A DNA stretch of 64,000 bases from Streptosporangiales bacterium (GTDB lineage Bacteria; Actinomycetota; Actinomycetes; Streptosporangiales; WHSR01): assembly GCA_009379995.1 (NCBI GenBank), contig WHSR01000017.1:1-64000 (forward strand), read 5' to 3'. The notes beneath the pieces are model-generated. The model saw nothing but the letters and a program-made list of their open reading frames with translations, was not told where the DNA came from and searched no databases. This document shows, in pieces, positions 45,658 to 54,606 of the stretch. Numbering within the stretch: the stretch's first letter is position 1; each line of letters begins with the position of its first letter. The translations under genes and the position numbers were made by a program.

Positions 45658-47442
45658 TCATCGGTCGACGTCCGGGTCTCGGCATCTCCGGTGCGTGGTA
45701 TCGATGCGCCGGGTGATGCCCTTTCGGTCGAGGTGCTCCAGCAGCGGGATCGCCACCCGCCTCGTGGTGTCCAGCGCCTGCCGTGCCTCGCTCGCGGTGA
45801 ACGGCTGCTCGAGCCGGGCAAGGGTTCGGGCCGCCTGTAGATCCGCGCCCGGCAGCAGCACGATGTCGTCGCCGATCCGCAGCAGCGCGCCGGCGCGTAC
45901 CGCCGCCGCGAGCAGCTTCGACGTCAGGCCGAGCTCGGCCAGCCTGCCCGCATCCGGCGCACGGTACGGCGAGGCGGTCAGCTCCTTTCGGACCGCCTCG
46001 ACGGCCGCCGCGACCTCGGGCGGCAGGACGGGGTCACGCTGTGCGCCGTACACCCGCCCTTCCCGGATCCGCAGCGGCGGCTCCACCAGCGCCTCGACGA
46101 GCCGACGATCGGGCAGGCCGAGAAGGCTCCGGGCCGCCTCCATCGGGATACCCGGATCCAGCGGGTCGGTGGCCGACCTGCGTTTCACGGCGTCGGCGAG
46201 CTTGTCCCGCAGCCGGGCCCAGTACTCGGCGTCCACGTGCCACTCGCCGGCGACGGGTTCGTTCGGCGGTACGCAGCCCATCGCGACAAGGTCGGCACCT
46301 CGAAGGAAGCCGAACCTGCGCAGCAGGGCGGTGCCGTCGCCGGCGCCGTCCCCGGTGCCGTCGAGCCGTGCGAGCTCGCGGGCGCGCGCCGCGGCGGCAC
46401 CGCGACGCCGCAGCGGCGGCGGCCGCACGTCGAGGATGGTCACGCCCGCCGGGATCCGGTGGCGGCCGGGGTCGCGCAGCAGCGCACGGTCCCCGATGTG
46501 CAGCGGGAGCGGGGAGGCGAGGACCAGTCGAGCGCTGTCCGGCCCGAGCGGACGTACGTTCGCCGCCACGCCCGCGGCACCGATGTGGAAGATCAGCTCC
46601 CGGGGCAGCGACGAGGGCTCGTCCCCGCGCAGCCGTACGTCGACGACGTTGGTCATGTACCAACGTCCGGGGGTGACGAGTGCCATGCCCCGGCCCACCT
46701 CGGTGCGACCGAGCCCTCGGATGTTCACGGCGACCCGCGCCACCGCCGACGCCTCCTCGGCGGACTCCTTGAGCGATTGCAGCGCCCGGATGCGGGCCCG
46801 CCGGCCGGTCGGGGCGAGCACGAGCTCGTCACCGACGCGGAGCCGGCCGCCCGGCAGGGTGCCGGTGACCACGGTGCCGCTGCCGCGGATGGTGAACGAC
46901 CGATCGATCCAGAAACGTACCGGTGCGTCCGTTTTCGGCTCCGGCAACCCCGCGGCCAGTCGTTCGAGCGCCGCCCACAGCAGGTCGATTCCCTGACCGG
47001 TGAGCCCGCTCACCACCACCGACTCGACGTCTCCCAGGCTGGTGTCTCGGATCTCGGCCAGGGCCTGCCGGCGGGCCTCCTCCGGGTCGCAGATGTCCGC
47101 TCGGCTGACGACGAGGAGACCGTGCCGCACGCCCAGCGCGTCGATCGCAGCGAGGTGTTCCGCGGACTGCGGCTTCCAGCCCTCGTCCGCGGCGACCACC
47201 ATCATCACCGCGGGTACCGGGCCGACGCCGGCGAGCATGTTGGTGACGAAGCGCTCGTGGCCCGGTACGTCGACGAACGCGAGGCGTTCGCCGGAGGGCA
47301 GCGTGGTCCACGCGTAGCCGAGGTCGATGGTCAGGCCGCGTCGCCGCTCCTCCGCCCACCTGTCGGGTTCCATCCCGCTCAACGCGCGCACCAGCGTGGA
47401 CTTCCCGTGGTCGACGTGCCCGGCCGTGGCGATGACGTGCAT
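45658..47442 (-). CDS. selB: Selenocysteine-specific elongation factor SelB
   Basis: The 594-residue GTPase delivers Sec-tRNA to UGA codons with a SECIS element. The EF-Tu-like part has TAGHVDHGKSTLVRALSG, RRRGLTIDLGYA, DVPGHERFV and VVSRADICDP. The beta-barrel domain has FTIRGSGTVVTGTLPGGRLRVGDEL. C-terminal winged helices include FTASEARQALDTTRRVAIPLLEHLDRKGITRR, which read the SECIS RNA. ATG 47442 overlaps the selA stop. Confidence 0.95.
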   Translation of the reverse strand: MHVIATAGHVDHGKSTLVRALSGMEPDRWAEERRRGLTIDLGYAWTTLPSGERLAFVDVPGHERFVTNMLAGVGPVPAVMMVVAADEGWKPQSAEHLAAIDALGVRHGLLVVSRADICDPEEARRQALAEIRDTSLGDVESVVVSGLTGQGIDLLWAALERLAAGLPEPKTDAPVRFWIDRSFTIRGSGTVVTGTLPGGRLRVGDELVLAPTGRRARIRALQSLKESAEEASAVARVAVNIRGLGRTEVGRGMALVTPGRWYMTNVVDVRLRGDEPSSLPRELIFHIGAAGVAANVRPLGPDSARLVLASPLPLHIGDRALLRDPGRHRIPAGVTILDVRPPPLRRRGAAAARARELARLDGTGDGAGDGTALLRRFGFLRGADLVAMGCVPPNEPVAGEWHVDAEYWARLRDKLADAVKRRSATDPLDPGIPMEAARSLLGLPDRRLVEALVEPPLRIREGRVYGAQRDPVLPPEVAAAVEAVRKELTASPYRAPDAGRLAELGLTSKLLAAAVRAGALLRIGDDIVLLPGADLQAARTLARLEQPFTASEARQALDTTRRVAIPLLEHLDRKGITRRIDTTHRRCRDPDVDR

Positions 47443-48776
47443 CACCGCTCACCCTCTCCGGCGGTCCCCGCCCGCACACCGGGTGCCAGGGCAAGGACCG
47501 CGTCGCGTAGCGCCTCGTCCATGTGCTGCGGTACACACCGTAGATCGAGCAGGCAGCGCCCTCGCTCGACGCGGCCGACCAGGGCGGGGTCGCCGCGGCG
47601 CAGCGGTTCCGCGTACGCCCCGGGCAGGCTCACCGCCGCGCTCGGCAGAACCAGCCCCGGCGCTCCCCCGCCGCCGACGGTTGCGTCGGAGCGCACGGCC
47701 TGCGCGGCGACGCCACGCGCGACGAGGTCGCCCGCGACGTCCTCGGCGCGGCGCAGCAGCTCGTCGGGATCCGCGTGCAGCGCCTCGGCGGTGGGCGTCG
47801 CCGGGCCGCGCAGCGTGGCCCCCAGCGCGGCCAGGGCGAGCTTGTCGACCCGCAGCGCGCGGGTCAGCGGGTGCCGGCGCAGCCGCTGCACAACGGAGGC
47901 GCGCCCGAGCAGCAGCCCGGCCTGCGGTCCGCCGAGGAGCTTGTCGCCGCTGGCGGTGACCAGATCGGCGCCCTCGCGCAGCACGGTGGCGGCGTCCGGC
48001 TCCTCGGGCAGCAGCGGCTCCGGAGCGAGCAGTCCGGAGCCGATGTCGACCACCAGCGGCACGCCGAGCCCGGCGAGCTCGCCCACCCCCACGCTGGACG
48101 TGAACCCCTCTATCCGGAAGTTGGACGGGTGCACCTTGAGCACGAACCCGGTCTCACCGGTGATCGCCTCGGCATAGTCACGCAGCGTCGTGCGGTTGGT
48201 GGTACCGACCTCGCGCAGCCGCGCGCCGGTGGAGGTCAGCAGCTCGGGTATCCGAAAACCATCGCCGATCTCCACCATCTCTCCCCGGCTCACCACGATC
48301 TCCCGCCCGAAGGCCATGGCCGTGGCGGCCAGGACGAGGCCCGCCGCGTTGTTGTTCACCACATGCACGTCCTCGGCGGCGGGAACCGCTGCCGCGAGGG
48401 CCGCGAGCGCGGTACGCCCGCGCCTGCCGCGGCGGCCGGTCTTGAGCTCGAATTCGATGTCGGTGCAGCCCGCGGCGTCGAGAACCGCCTCCCGAGCCGC
48501 CGCGGACAGCGGGGCGCGGCCCAGGTTGGTGTGCAGGATGACCCCTGTGGCGTTGACGACCGGACGCAGGCCGCCGGCGCCCGCCGGCAGGGCGGCCAGC
48601 ACGGCGTCGGCGACGGCCTCGGGTGGGATCTGGCCCGCGCGGGCCCGCTCCTGCGCGGCCACGATGGCGGCCTTGACCAGGGCCTTGCCGAGCCGGGTCT
48701 GCGCGTCAACGAGACGCGGATCGGCCAGGAGAGCGTCGGTGCGAGGAACACGTCGACGCGGATCCACCACGGACAC
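47442..48776 (-). CDS. selA: L-seryl-tRNA(Sec) selenium transferase SelA
   Basis: The 444-residue PLP enzyme converts Ser-tRNA(Sec) to Sec-tRNA(Sec) with selenophosphate. It has the N-terminal RVPRTDALLADPRLVDAQTRLGKALV, NATGVILHTNLGRAPLS, HVVNNNAAGLVLA, and the PLP-Lys in VTASGDKLLGGPQAGLLLG. It is followed by selB with overlap. No selC or selD is seen nearby. Confidence 0.95.
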   Translation of the reverse strand: MSVVDPRRRVPRTDALLADPRLVDAQTRLGKALVKAAIVAAQERARAGQIPPEAVADAVLAALPAGAGGLRPVVNATGVILHTNLGRAPLSAAAREAVLDAAGCTDIEFELKTGRRGRRGRTALAALAAAVPAAEDVHVVNNNAAGLVLAATAMAFGREIVVSRGEMVEIGDGFRIPELLTSTGARLREVGTTNRTTLRDYAEAITGETGFVLKVHPSNFRIEGFTSSVGVGELAGLGVPLVVDIGSGLLAPEPLLPEEPDAATVLREGADLVTASGDKLLGGPQAGLLLGRASVVQRLRRHPLTRALRVDKLALAALGATLRGPATPTAEALHADPDELLRRAEDVAGDLVARGVAAQAVRSDATVGGGGAPGLVLPSAAVSLPGAYAEPLRRGDPALVGRVERGRCLLDLRCVPQHMDEALRDAVLALAPGVRAGTAGEGER

Positions 48777-48779
48777 CTT

Positions 48780-49673
48780 CTAACCCGGTGCAGCCTCGTC
48801 GAAGCCGCCGCGGACGTGCGGTGCCCGGTGGGCAAGCGCGGCGATCCCGCCAGCCATCACGCCGAGCGCGAGCACCTCGGCAAGCACCGCGAACGCCGAC
48901 GCGTCGATCTGTTCGCCCAGCCACAGCAGCCCGATCCCGATGCTCACCAGCGGGTCGGTGGTGATGATGACCGCGAGCGCCGGCGCGACGATCGCCCCGG
49001 CCTGGAAGGCGCTCTGGTTGAGCAGGAAGCCGAGCGGTCCGATCACGCACACAATGTACAGCGCCCAGCCCTGGAACGGCTCGGTCAGCCCGCGCTCGAG
49101 GTCCCGGGCAACCACCTTGATCAGGCCGGCGGTCACCCCGTACAGGACACCGGTCGCGAGCGCGAGGGCGAGAGACCGGGGCAGCCCGGTGAACCGCAGC
49201 GCCAACGTGATGCATGCCCCCAGGGCGAACGCCAGGCCTGCGGCCAGCGGGACCACCTCTGTGAGGGTGAGCTGCCCCTCCCCACGGGAGGGCCTCGCGG
49301 CGAGGAGGAAGGCGGCAAGTCCGACGACGCAGCATCCGGCACCCGCCAGCAGGACACGGTCCGGGCGCTGCCTCTGCAGCGCCGCGCCGAAGACGACAGC
49401 GAAGAGCAGGCCGGTGACCAGCATCGGCTGCACGAGGACGAGCGGAGCGTAGCTGAGCGCCACGACCTGGGCGCTGATCCCGACGAGCATGGCCGCCATC
49501 GACGCCATCCACAGCGGCTGCCGGGCAAGGTCAACCAGCAGCCGCGGACGGGCCGGACCCTGCCAGGGCACCCGTCTCGTCGCGCGGTACTGCATCACGC
49601 CGGCCAGCCCGAAGCTGGCGGCGGCGACGACGGAAGCCGGCATGGCCAGAAGCAGATTCGCCGCAGCCACCAC
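48780..49673 (-). CDS. DMT/EamA-type integral membrane transporter
   Basis: The 297-residue product has about ten hydrophobic helices in two repeats and no soluble domain, the layout of drug/metabolite transporters. Typical segments are ASFGLAGVMQYRATRRVP at the N-terminus and APALAVIITTDPLVSIGIGLLWLGEQIDASAFAVLAEVLALGVMAGGI near the end. It starts at GTG 49673, 3 bp after the glycosyltransferase gene, so it is probably co-expressed with the glycolipid genes and could move a lipid precursor or drug. The substrate is unknown. Confidence 0.83.
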   Translation of the reverse strand: MVAAANLLLAMPASVVAAASFGLAGVMQYRATRRVPWQGPARPRLLVDLARQPLWMASMAAMLVGISAQVVALSYAPLVLVQPMLVTGLLFAVVFGAALQRQRPDRVLLAGAGCCVVGLAAFLLAARPSRGEGQLTLTEVVPLAAGLAFALGACITLALRFTGLPRSLALALATGVLYGVTAGLIKVVARDLERGLTEPFQGWALYIVCVIGPLGFLLNQSAFQAGAIVAPALAVIITTDPLVSIGIGLLWLGEQIDASAFAVLAEVLALGVMAGGIAALAHRAPHVRGGFDEAAPG

Positions 49674-49676
49674 ACC

Positions 49677-50912
49677 TCATCCCTTCACGGGAACACCGCC
49701 GACACCCAGCGCGGCAACGGCGCGAAGATCCTCCTCACGGGTCCGGGCCCGTACGTGTGCGAGGGCGGACCTCTCCAGACGTGCCCGTGCCCGCGGCTCC
49801 TCGACCAATCGCCGGACCTCCCGGGCAAGATCGTCCGAGCTGGGGCACAGCAACGCCAGACCGCAGTCGGCCATGAGGGCGGCACTCGCCCGACCGTGGG
49901 CCGCGATCGGGTCGAACATCACGACTGCCCGACCGCAGCTCAGTGCCTCCATAGCCGTCACACCGCCGTTGTTTGTGACGAAGGCGTCGGAGGCGACCAT
50001 GTAGGACGGCATCTCGTCGGTCCAGCCTAGAACGAGCAGGCGGCGCGGCGGGCAATCCCACGCCGCGAGCCGCTCCCGTAGCTGCTCGTTGCGGCCGCAG
50101 ACGGCGACGACCTGGATCCCCGGGTCGACGCTGAGCAGGATCCGTACCGCCTCATCCACCGCCCCGAAACCGAGCGATCCACAGGACAGCAGTGCGACGA
50201 AGGCATCCTCGGCAAGACCGAGGCGACGGCGTGCCGCCCTTCGGTCACCCGGCGCGTACGCGTCGGTCACCGGAGGAGCGCAGACCGCTACGGACGCGCC
50301 CGGCTCCGCGGCCTTCGCCACCGGAACACCGCTGTCGTGCATGACGTAGTAGAGGTCGAGGTCGGGGTAGAGCCAGAACGGATGCGGCGCGAAGTCCGCC
50401 ACCCACGCCGCCACCGGCACGTTCAGACCACGATGGCGACGAAGCCACTGCAGGCCGGCGTTCCCGAGCGGATAGGTGGAGACGATCAGGTCGGGGTCGT
50501 ACTCCTCGATGGCCGGGGCGAGGCCACGGCCACTCCATGCCGCCACCACCTGCTTGGACGCGCTGGAGAACCAGCGGCGCCGCCACAGGGATCCGTAGAA
50601 CAGCTCGTACAACGGCGGGGTCGTCTGGACATTCGTCACAAAGATCCACCGGAACGTCGGACCCACCCCGCGGCCCATGGCCTCCAGCGCGTCCACCCAG
50701 CGGATTCCGCAGTCCGGCCACAGCCGGCGGGCGGCCTGCTCGATCGCGCGGGCCGTGGCGTTGTGCCCCTCCCCCATGTCGGCGGTGACGATGAGCAGCC
50801 TCTTCGGGCTGGTGTCACGGTCCTGCGACGACACGGTCACCGGGCTCGACACACCGGCCATGTACCCCGGGAAAGGTTCGGTGTCACTGTGACGTCGGTC
50901 GCTCACGCTCAT
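49677..50912 (-). CDS. MGDG synthase-like glycosyltransferase (GT28 type)
   Basis: The 411-residue protein starts with a disordered region and then LLIVTADMGEGHNATARAIEQAARRLWPDCGI, the N-terminal motif of the monogalactosyldiacylglycerol synthase-like family (binding the lipid acceptor). The C-terminal nucleotide-sugar domain has VCGRNEQLRERLAAW, LGWTDEMPSYMVASDAFVTNNGGVTAMEALSCGRAVVMFDPIAAHG. A sugar from a UDP donor is transferred to a lipid. It is paralogous to the N-terminal half of the next gene and overlaps it by 4 bp. Confidence 0.9.
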   Translation of the reverse strand: MSVSDRRHSDTEPFPGYMAGVSSPVTVSSQDRDTSPKRLLIVTADMGEGHNATARAIEQAARRLWPDCGIRWVDALEAMGRGVGPTFRWIFVTNVQTTPPLYELFYGSLWRRRWFSSASKQVVAAWSGRGLAPAIEEYDPDLIVSTYPLGNAGLQWLRRHRGLNVPVAAWVADFAPHPFWLYPDLDLYYVMHDSGVPVAKAAEPGASVAVCAPPVTDAYAPGDRRAARRRLGLAEDAFVALLSCGSLGFGAVDEAVRILLSVDPGIQVVAVCGRNEQLRERLAAWDCPPRRLLVLGWTDEMPSYMVASDAFVTNNGGVTAMEALSCGRAVVMFDPIAAHGRASAALMADCGLALLCPSSDDLAREVRRLVEEPRARARLERSALAHVRARTREEDLRAVAALGVGGVPVKG

Positions 50913-53530
50913 CTCAAGGCGACCTGGTGCAGGGCGACGAACGACTCGCGCACGCCGTCGACCAGCCGGTCCGCGTCGGACACCAGGGTGACGTCAGCGG
51001 TGATGCCGACGGTGAAGGAGTCCCCCCAGGACAGTACGCCCACCGAGAGCCCCACCTCCTCGGCCAGCGGAAGCACCGGGTAGACCTCTTCCAGCCGTAC
51101 TCCCACGAAGGAGTACGGCTGGCGCGGCCCCGGGATGACCGACACGATGAGGTTGAACCAGCGACTGCGGTAGGTCCACCGCGCCAACCACGCCTCGAAG
51201 GGGGCGGGGAGCACGCCCATCGCGCGCATGAGGAACCTCGCCGCCTCGGGCTCGCCGTGCCGCAATCCCCGCCGAAGGCGCGCCTGGGTTTCCTGGAGAC
51301 GGGACAGCGGGTCCATCGGCCCGACGGGTAGGTTCACCCGCACCCCGCCCGTCCAGTTACCCGACATCATGCGGCCGTCCATGGTGCGCATGGTGCGGGG
51401 AACGATCGCGCGAAGGGAGCGCTCCGGCTCGCCGCGCTCGGCGAGCAGCCGGTGTACCGCGTCCGCCACGATGGCCAACAGGAGTTCGCTGCTGGTCACC
51501 TTGAGGTTGCGGGCCGCCTCGCGGATCTCCCCGGCCGGCAGGGAAACGGACACGTAGTGCCGGGACGGTGTGCCCATGGGCCCGTTGAGGCTGCTGATAG
51601 GCGCCCGTCCGGCCCGTGCCAGGCTCCAGAACCCACTGACGACGAGCGCGGCGTCCCGTATCTTCGTCCGGGCGGGCCCGAGCCGCTTGCCGTTCACCGA
51701 GCCCTGCGGCTTCGGAGGCGGTTCGGCGGCCCGGTCGTTGGGATGGCGCGCGTCGTCCAGCAGCCCACTCAAGGTGTCGATGACGGCGAATCCGTCGCCC
51801 ATCGCGTGATGCAACTTCACGACCAGGGCGGAGCCACCGTGGTCGAGACCGCGGACGAAGTGCATCTCCCAGGGTGCCCGGTCCAGGTTGACGGGGGTGG
51901 AGAAGAAGTCGTCGACCAGCTCGGCGAAGGTTTGCGGCTGGCCGACCGCCCCGATCACCCGCTCTTTGAGGTGCTCCGACAGGTCGATCGACTCGTCGAC
52001 GATCCAGGACGGGCGGCCCCACCGCCGCCTCGGTGGGATAAGCCGGCGGCGCAGGTTCGGCAACCCGTCCATCCGGCGCTCCATGTCCGCCATCACCTCG
52101 GGGAAGGTGAGCGAGGAGCGCTCCAGTATGGCGATCCCACCCACCTGCTGTGCGACGGCAGGAGTCTGGGTGTACAGGAAGAACGCGTCCTCGGGACGCA
52201 CGACCTCGCGACGGGGCTTGCCCTGTCGCGGTCCGCCACCGGTTGGCCGATGCCCGTTTCGATGCGGCCGAAATCGGCGGGACCGTGGTCGCAGTGGGCC
52301 TCGCCGCTGTGCCCGGGCCGTCGCGAGCGGAACCAGCGCGCGCAGGTCATCCGTGCGGTTGCGACGCCGGGCAAAGGCGAGCGACCGTTCCTCCTGCTCC
52401 GACCGCCGGCTTGGATCATCCATCAGCTGCCTGACCACACGAGTGAGCTCCCTAGGACTGCTGCACAAGAGGGCGAGCCCGGTGCCCGCCATGATTTCGG
52501 TGTTGGCGCGGCCGTGCGCTGCGATGGGCTCGAACAGGACGAGCGTGCGGCCGCAGCACAGCGTTTCCAGCGCAGTGGCGCCCCCGGCATTGGTGACGAC
52601 CAGGTCGGACGCGACGATATTGGAAGCCATGTCATCGATCCATCCCAAAAGGAGCAAGCGCGCCGGAGAGAGCCCACGCGCCGCGAGCCTCCTCCGCAGC
52701 CGCTCGTTTCGGCCACATATCGCAACCACCTGGACCCGCGGATCGATGTCGAGCAGGGTGTCGACCGCCCTCTCCACCGTCCCGAAGCCAAAGTACCCAC
52801 AGGAGAGCAAGACAACGAAGGACTCGGAGGCGAGCCCGAGCCGGCTCCTCGCCGCCGCGCGATCGCCCGACCGGAAAGCGTCGCCGACCGTGGGCGCTCC
52901 CACCCGGAGCGAGATCCCGGGCTCCGCCGCGCGGGCGATCTCCGCACAGCTCTCGTGCATGACGACGTGAAGGCCCAACCCGCGATAGAGCCAGAACGGA
53001 TGGGTAGCGAAGTCCAACACCCAGACGCCGACCGGCACCTCGAGGCCGCGGTGTCGGCGCAGCCAGTCGAGCCCGGCCGAGGCGATGGGGTGCGTCGAGA
53101 CGACGAGGTCGGGATCGTACGCCTCGATGTACGTGGCAAGCTGGCGTCCGCTCCAGGAACCGACCAGACGCTTGGATGCCTTGGCAGCCCAGCGGTACGC
53201 CCAGAGCGCACCATAGAAGAACTCATAGAACCACGGGGTGAGCTGAACGTTAACCACGTAGAGCCACCGCAGGATGCCGCCCACGCCGCGACCCATCACG
53301 TCCAGAACGTCCAGACGGCGCAGGTCGCTTTGCCGCCATAGCCACCGTGCGGTCTGCTGGATACTGCGTGCCGCCGCGTTGTGGCCGGCGCCAATCGTGG
53401 CGCTGATCACGAGAACTCGCCGAGGAGGCCGACCATCCTGGCCACTCGGAGGCTCGACCGAGCCGGTCGGGACGGACACGATCAGCACTCTAGCGACGCT
53501 ACGGAACACCGGGCGCGATAAGGTCACCAC
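50909..53530 (-). CDS. Fusion: MGDG synthase-like glycosyltransferase + wax ester synthase/DGAT
   Basis: The 873-residue protein has two enzymes. Residues about 38-405 are a glycosyltransferase (VLVISATIGAGHNAAARSIQQTARWL; ICGRNERLRRRLAARG; GWIDDMASNIVASDLVVTNAGGATALETLCCGRTLVLFEPIAAHG). Residues about 408-445 are a very basic linker. Residues about 445-873 are a WS/DGAT acyltransferase with the active-site motif HHAMGDG (574-580), a PLW-like segment PVNLDRAPWEMHFVRGLDHG, and a conserved C-terminal NLIVSVIPGPRQPYSFVG. The frame is continuous. It suggests that one polypeptide both glycosylates and acylates a lipid. The first ~30 residues are uncertain. Confidence 0.9.
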   Translation of the reverse strand: MVTLSRPVFRSVARVLIVSVPTGSVEPPSGQDGRPPRRVLVISATIGAGHNAAARSIQQTARWLWRQSDLRRLDVLDVMGRGVGGILRWLYVVNVQLTPWFYEFFYGALWAYRWAAKASKRLVGSWSGRQLATYIEAYDPDLVVSTHPIASAGLDWLRRHRGLEVPVGVWVLDFATHPFWLYRGLGLHVVMHESCAEIARAAEPGISLRVGAPTVGDAFRSGDRAAARSRLGLASESFVVLLSCGYFGFGTVERAVDTLLDIDPRVQVVAICGRNERLRRRLAARGLSPARLLLLGWIDDMASNIVASDLVVTNAGGATALETLCCGRTLVLFEPIAAHGRANTEIMAGTGLALLCSSPRELTRVVRQLMDDPSRRSEQEERSLAFARRRNRTDDLRALVPLATARAQRRGPLRPRSRRFRPHRNGHRPTGGGPRQGKPRREVVRPEDAFFLYTQTPAVAQQVGGIAILERSSLTFPEVMADMERRMDGLPNLRRRLIPPRRRWGRPSWIVDESIDLSEHLKERVIGAVGQPQTFAELVDDFFSTPVNLDRAPWEMHFVRGLDHGGSALVVKLHHAMGDGFAVIDTLSGLLDDARHPNDRAAEPPPKPQGSVNGKRLGPARTKIRDAALVVSGFWSLARAGRAPISSLNGPMGTPSRHYVSVSLPAGEIREAARNLKVTSSELLLAIVADAVHRLLAERGEPERSLRAIVPRTMRTMDGRMMSGNWTGGVRVNLPVGPMDPLSRLQETQARLRRGLRHGEPEAARFLMRAMGVLPAPFEAWLARWTYRSRWFNLIVSVIPGPRQPYSFVGVRLEEVYPVLPLAEEVGLSVGVLSWGDSFTVGITADVTLVSDADRLVDGVRESFVALHQVALR

Positions 53531-53570
53531 TCAACCCGTGTCGCAATATGCTTTTTGGCACTCTTGGCCT

Positions 53571-53589
53571 GTATACCCTGCCGGGGTAG
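53571..53589. promoter_or_regulatory. CsoR-like copper operator upstream of copZ
   Basis: GTATACCCTGCCGGGGTAG contains TACCC facing GGGGTA around a short GC spacer, the shape of CsoR/RcnR-type operators. It lies about 58 bp before the copZ start. Copper-responsive derepression is inferred. Confidence 0.6.
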
Positions 53590-53646
53590 AGTATTTCAAT
53601 GATCACGTACGGCTCGAGCGACCGCAGGGAGCCGGAAGGAGGAGGT

Positions 53647-53853
53647 ATGCCCACGAGCGCCTACACCGTCAAGGGCATGACGTGCGACCACTGCGTCAAC
53701 GCGGTCAGGTCCGAGGTTGCACAGATCCCCGGGGTCACCGACGTCGCCGTTCACCTGGAGACCGGTCGGGTGACCGTGACCAGCAGTGAGCCGCTCGACG
53801 ACGCCCGCCTCGCCGAGGCCGTAGATGAGGCCGGCTACGAGCTGGTGGGCTGA
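53647..53853 (+). CDS. copZ: Copper chaperone CopZ-type heavy-metal-associated domain
   Basis: The 68-residue product is one HMA domain: YTVKGMTCDHCVNAVRSEVAQIPGVTDVAVHLETGRVTVTSSEPLDDARLAEAVDEAGYELVG. The metal site is M-T-C-D-H-C (Cu(I)). ATG 53647 follows GGAGGAGG. It stands alone: no copA or csoR gene lies nearby in the window. Confidence 0.92.
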   Translation: MPTSAYTVKGMTCDHCVNAVRSEVAQIPGVTDVAVHLETGRVTVTSSEPLDDARLAEAVDEAGYELVG

Positions 53854-53950
53854 TCAAACCCGCCACGAGCCCCTGGCCGGGGAGGCCCGCCGATGAGAGG
53901 CTGGTTATGGAGGCCGTGACGGGCGACGACGGAGAGGCGTTGGGGACGCT

Positions 53951-54583
53951 ATGACTCAGACCACGGGGCTCGTGGAGATCACCTCTGAGGCCGAACTACG
54001 GGAGTTGGTCGGCGAGCCGATGCCCCGGGCGGTCGCCAAGGTACGCACCCGTCTGCACGAACGAGACAGGGAATGGCTCGCGGCCTCGCCGTTCTGCTTG
54101 ATAGCCACCGCGGACGCGACCGGAGCGTGCGACGTCTCACCCAAGGGCGACCCGTCCGGCTTCGCCCACGTCGTCGACGACGCGACGATCGCCATCCCGG
54201 ACCGCCCCGGAAACCGGCGCGTCGACGGTTTCCGCAACGTGCTGGCCAACCCCCAGGTCGGCCTGATGTTCCTGGTCCCCGGACGCGGCGACACCCTGCG
54301 CATCAACGGCAGGGCCCGACTGGTGCGCGACGCCCCCTTCTTCGACGAGATGGTCGTCAAGGGACACCGGCCCAGCCTGGCCCTTCTCGTCCACATCGAG
54401 CAGATCTTCTTCCACTGCGCCAAGGCCTTTATGCGCTCGTCCCTCTGGGAGCCGCAGACCTGGAACCCGGACGCCCTGCCGTCGACCGCCCGCATCGTCA
54501 AGAGCGTCCAACAGACCGAGGAGACGCTGGAGGAACTCGAGCGCCACTACGGCCCCGATTTCGCCAAGCGCCTCTACGGCTGA
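53951..54583 (+). CDS. Pyridoxamine 5'-phosphate oxidase-like FMN-binding protein
   Basis: The 210-residue protein has a split-barrel flavin fold: FCLIATADATGACDVSPKGDPSGFAHVVDDATIAIPDRPGNRRVDGFRNVLANPQVGLMFLVPGRGDTLRINGRARLV and KAFMRSSLWEPQTWNPDALPSTARIVK. It resembles the subgroup acting on unknown substrates (possibly F420- or FMN-dependent), not true PdxH. It precedes a P450, so the two could be functionally linked, but this is inference. Confidence 0.85.
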   Translation: MTQTTGLVEITSEAELRELVGEPMPRAVAKVRTRLHERDREWLAASPFCLIATADATGACDVSPKGDPSGFAHVVDDATIAIPDRPGNRRVDGFRNVLANPQVGLMFLVPGRGDTLRINGRARLVRDAPFFDEMVVKGHRPSLALLVHIEQIFFHCAKAFMRSSLWEPQTWNPDALPSTARIVKSVQQTEETLEELERHYGPDFAKRLYG

Positions 54584-54606
54584 CCTGGTCTTTCTGCCCG
54601 GAGAAC

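Noticed and set aside
51452-53341. 629-codon plus-strand open frame
   Set aside because: Antisense to the glycosyltransferase-acyltransferase fusion; no domain motif in its translation.
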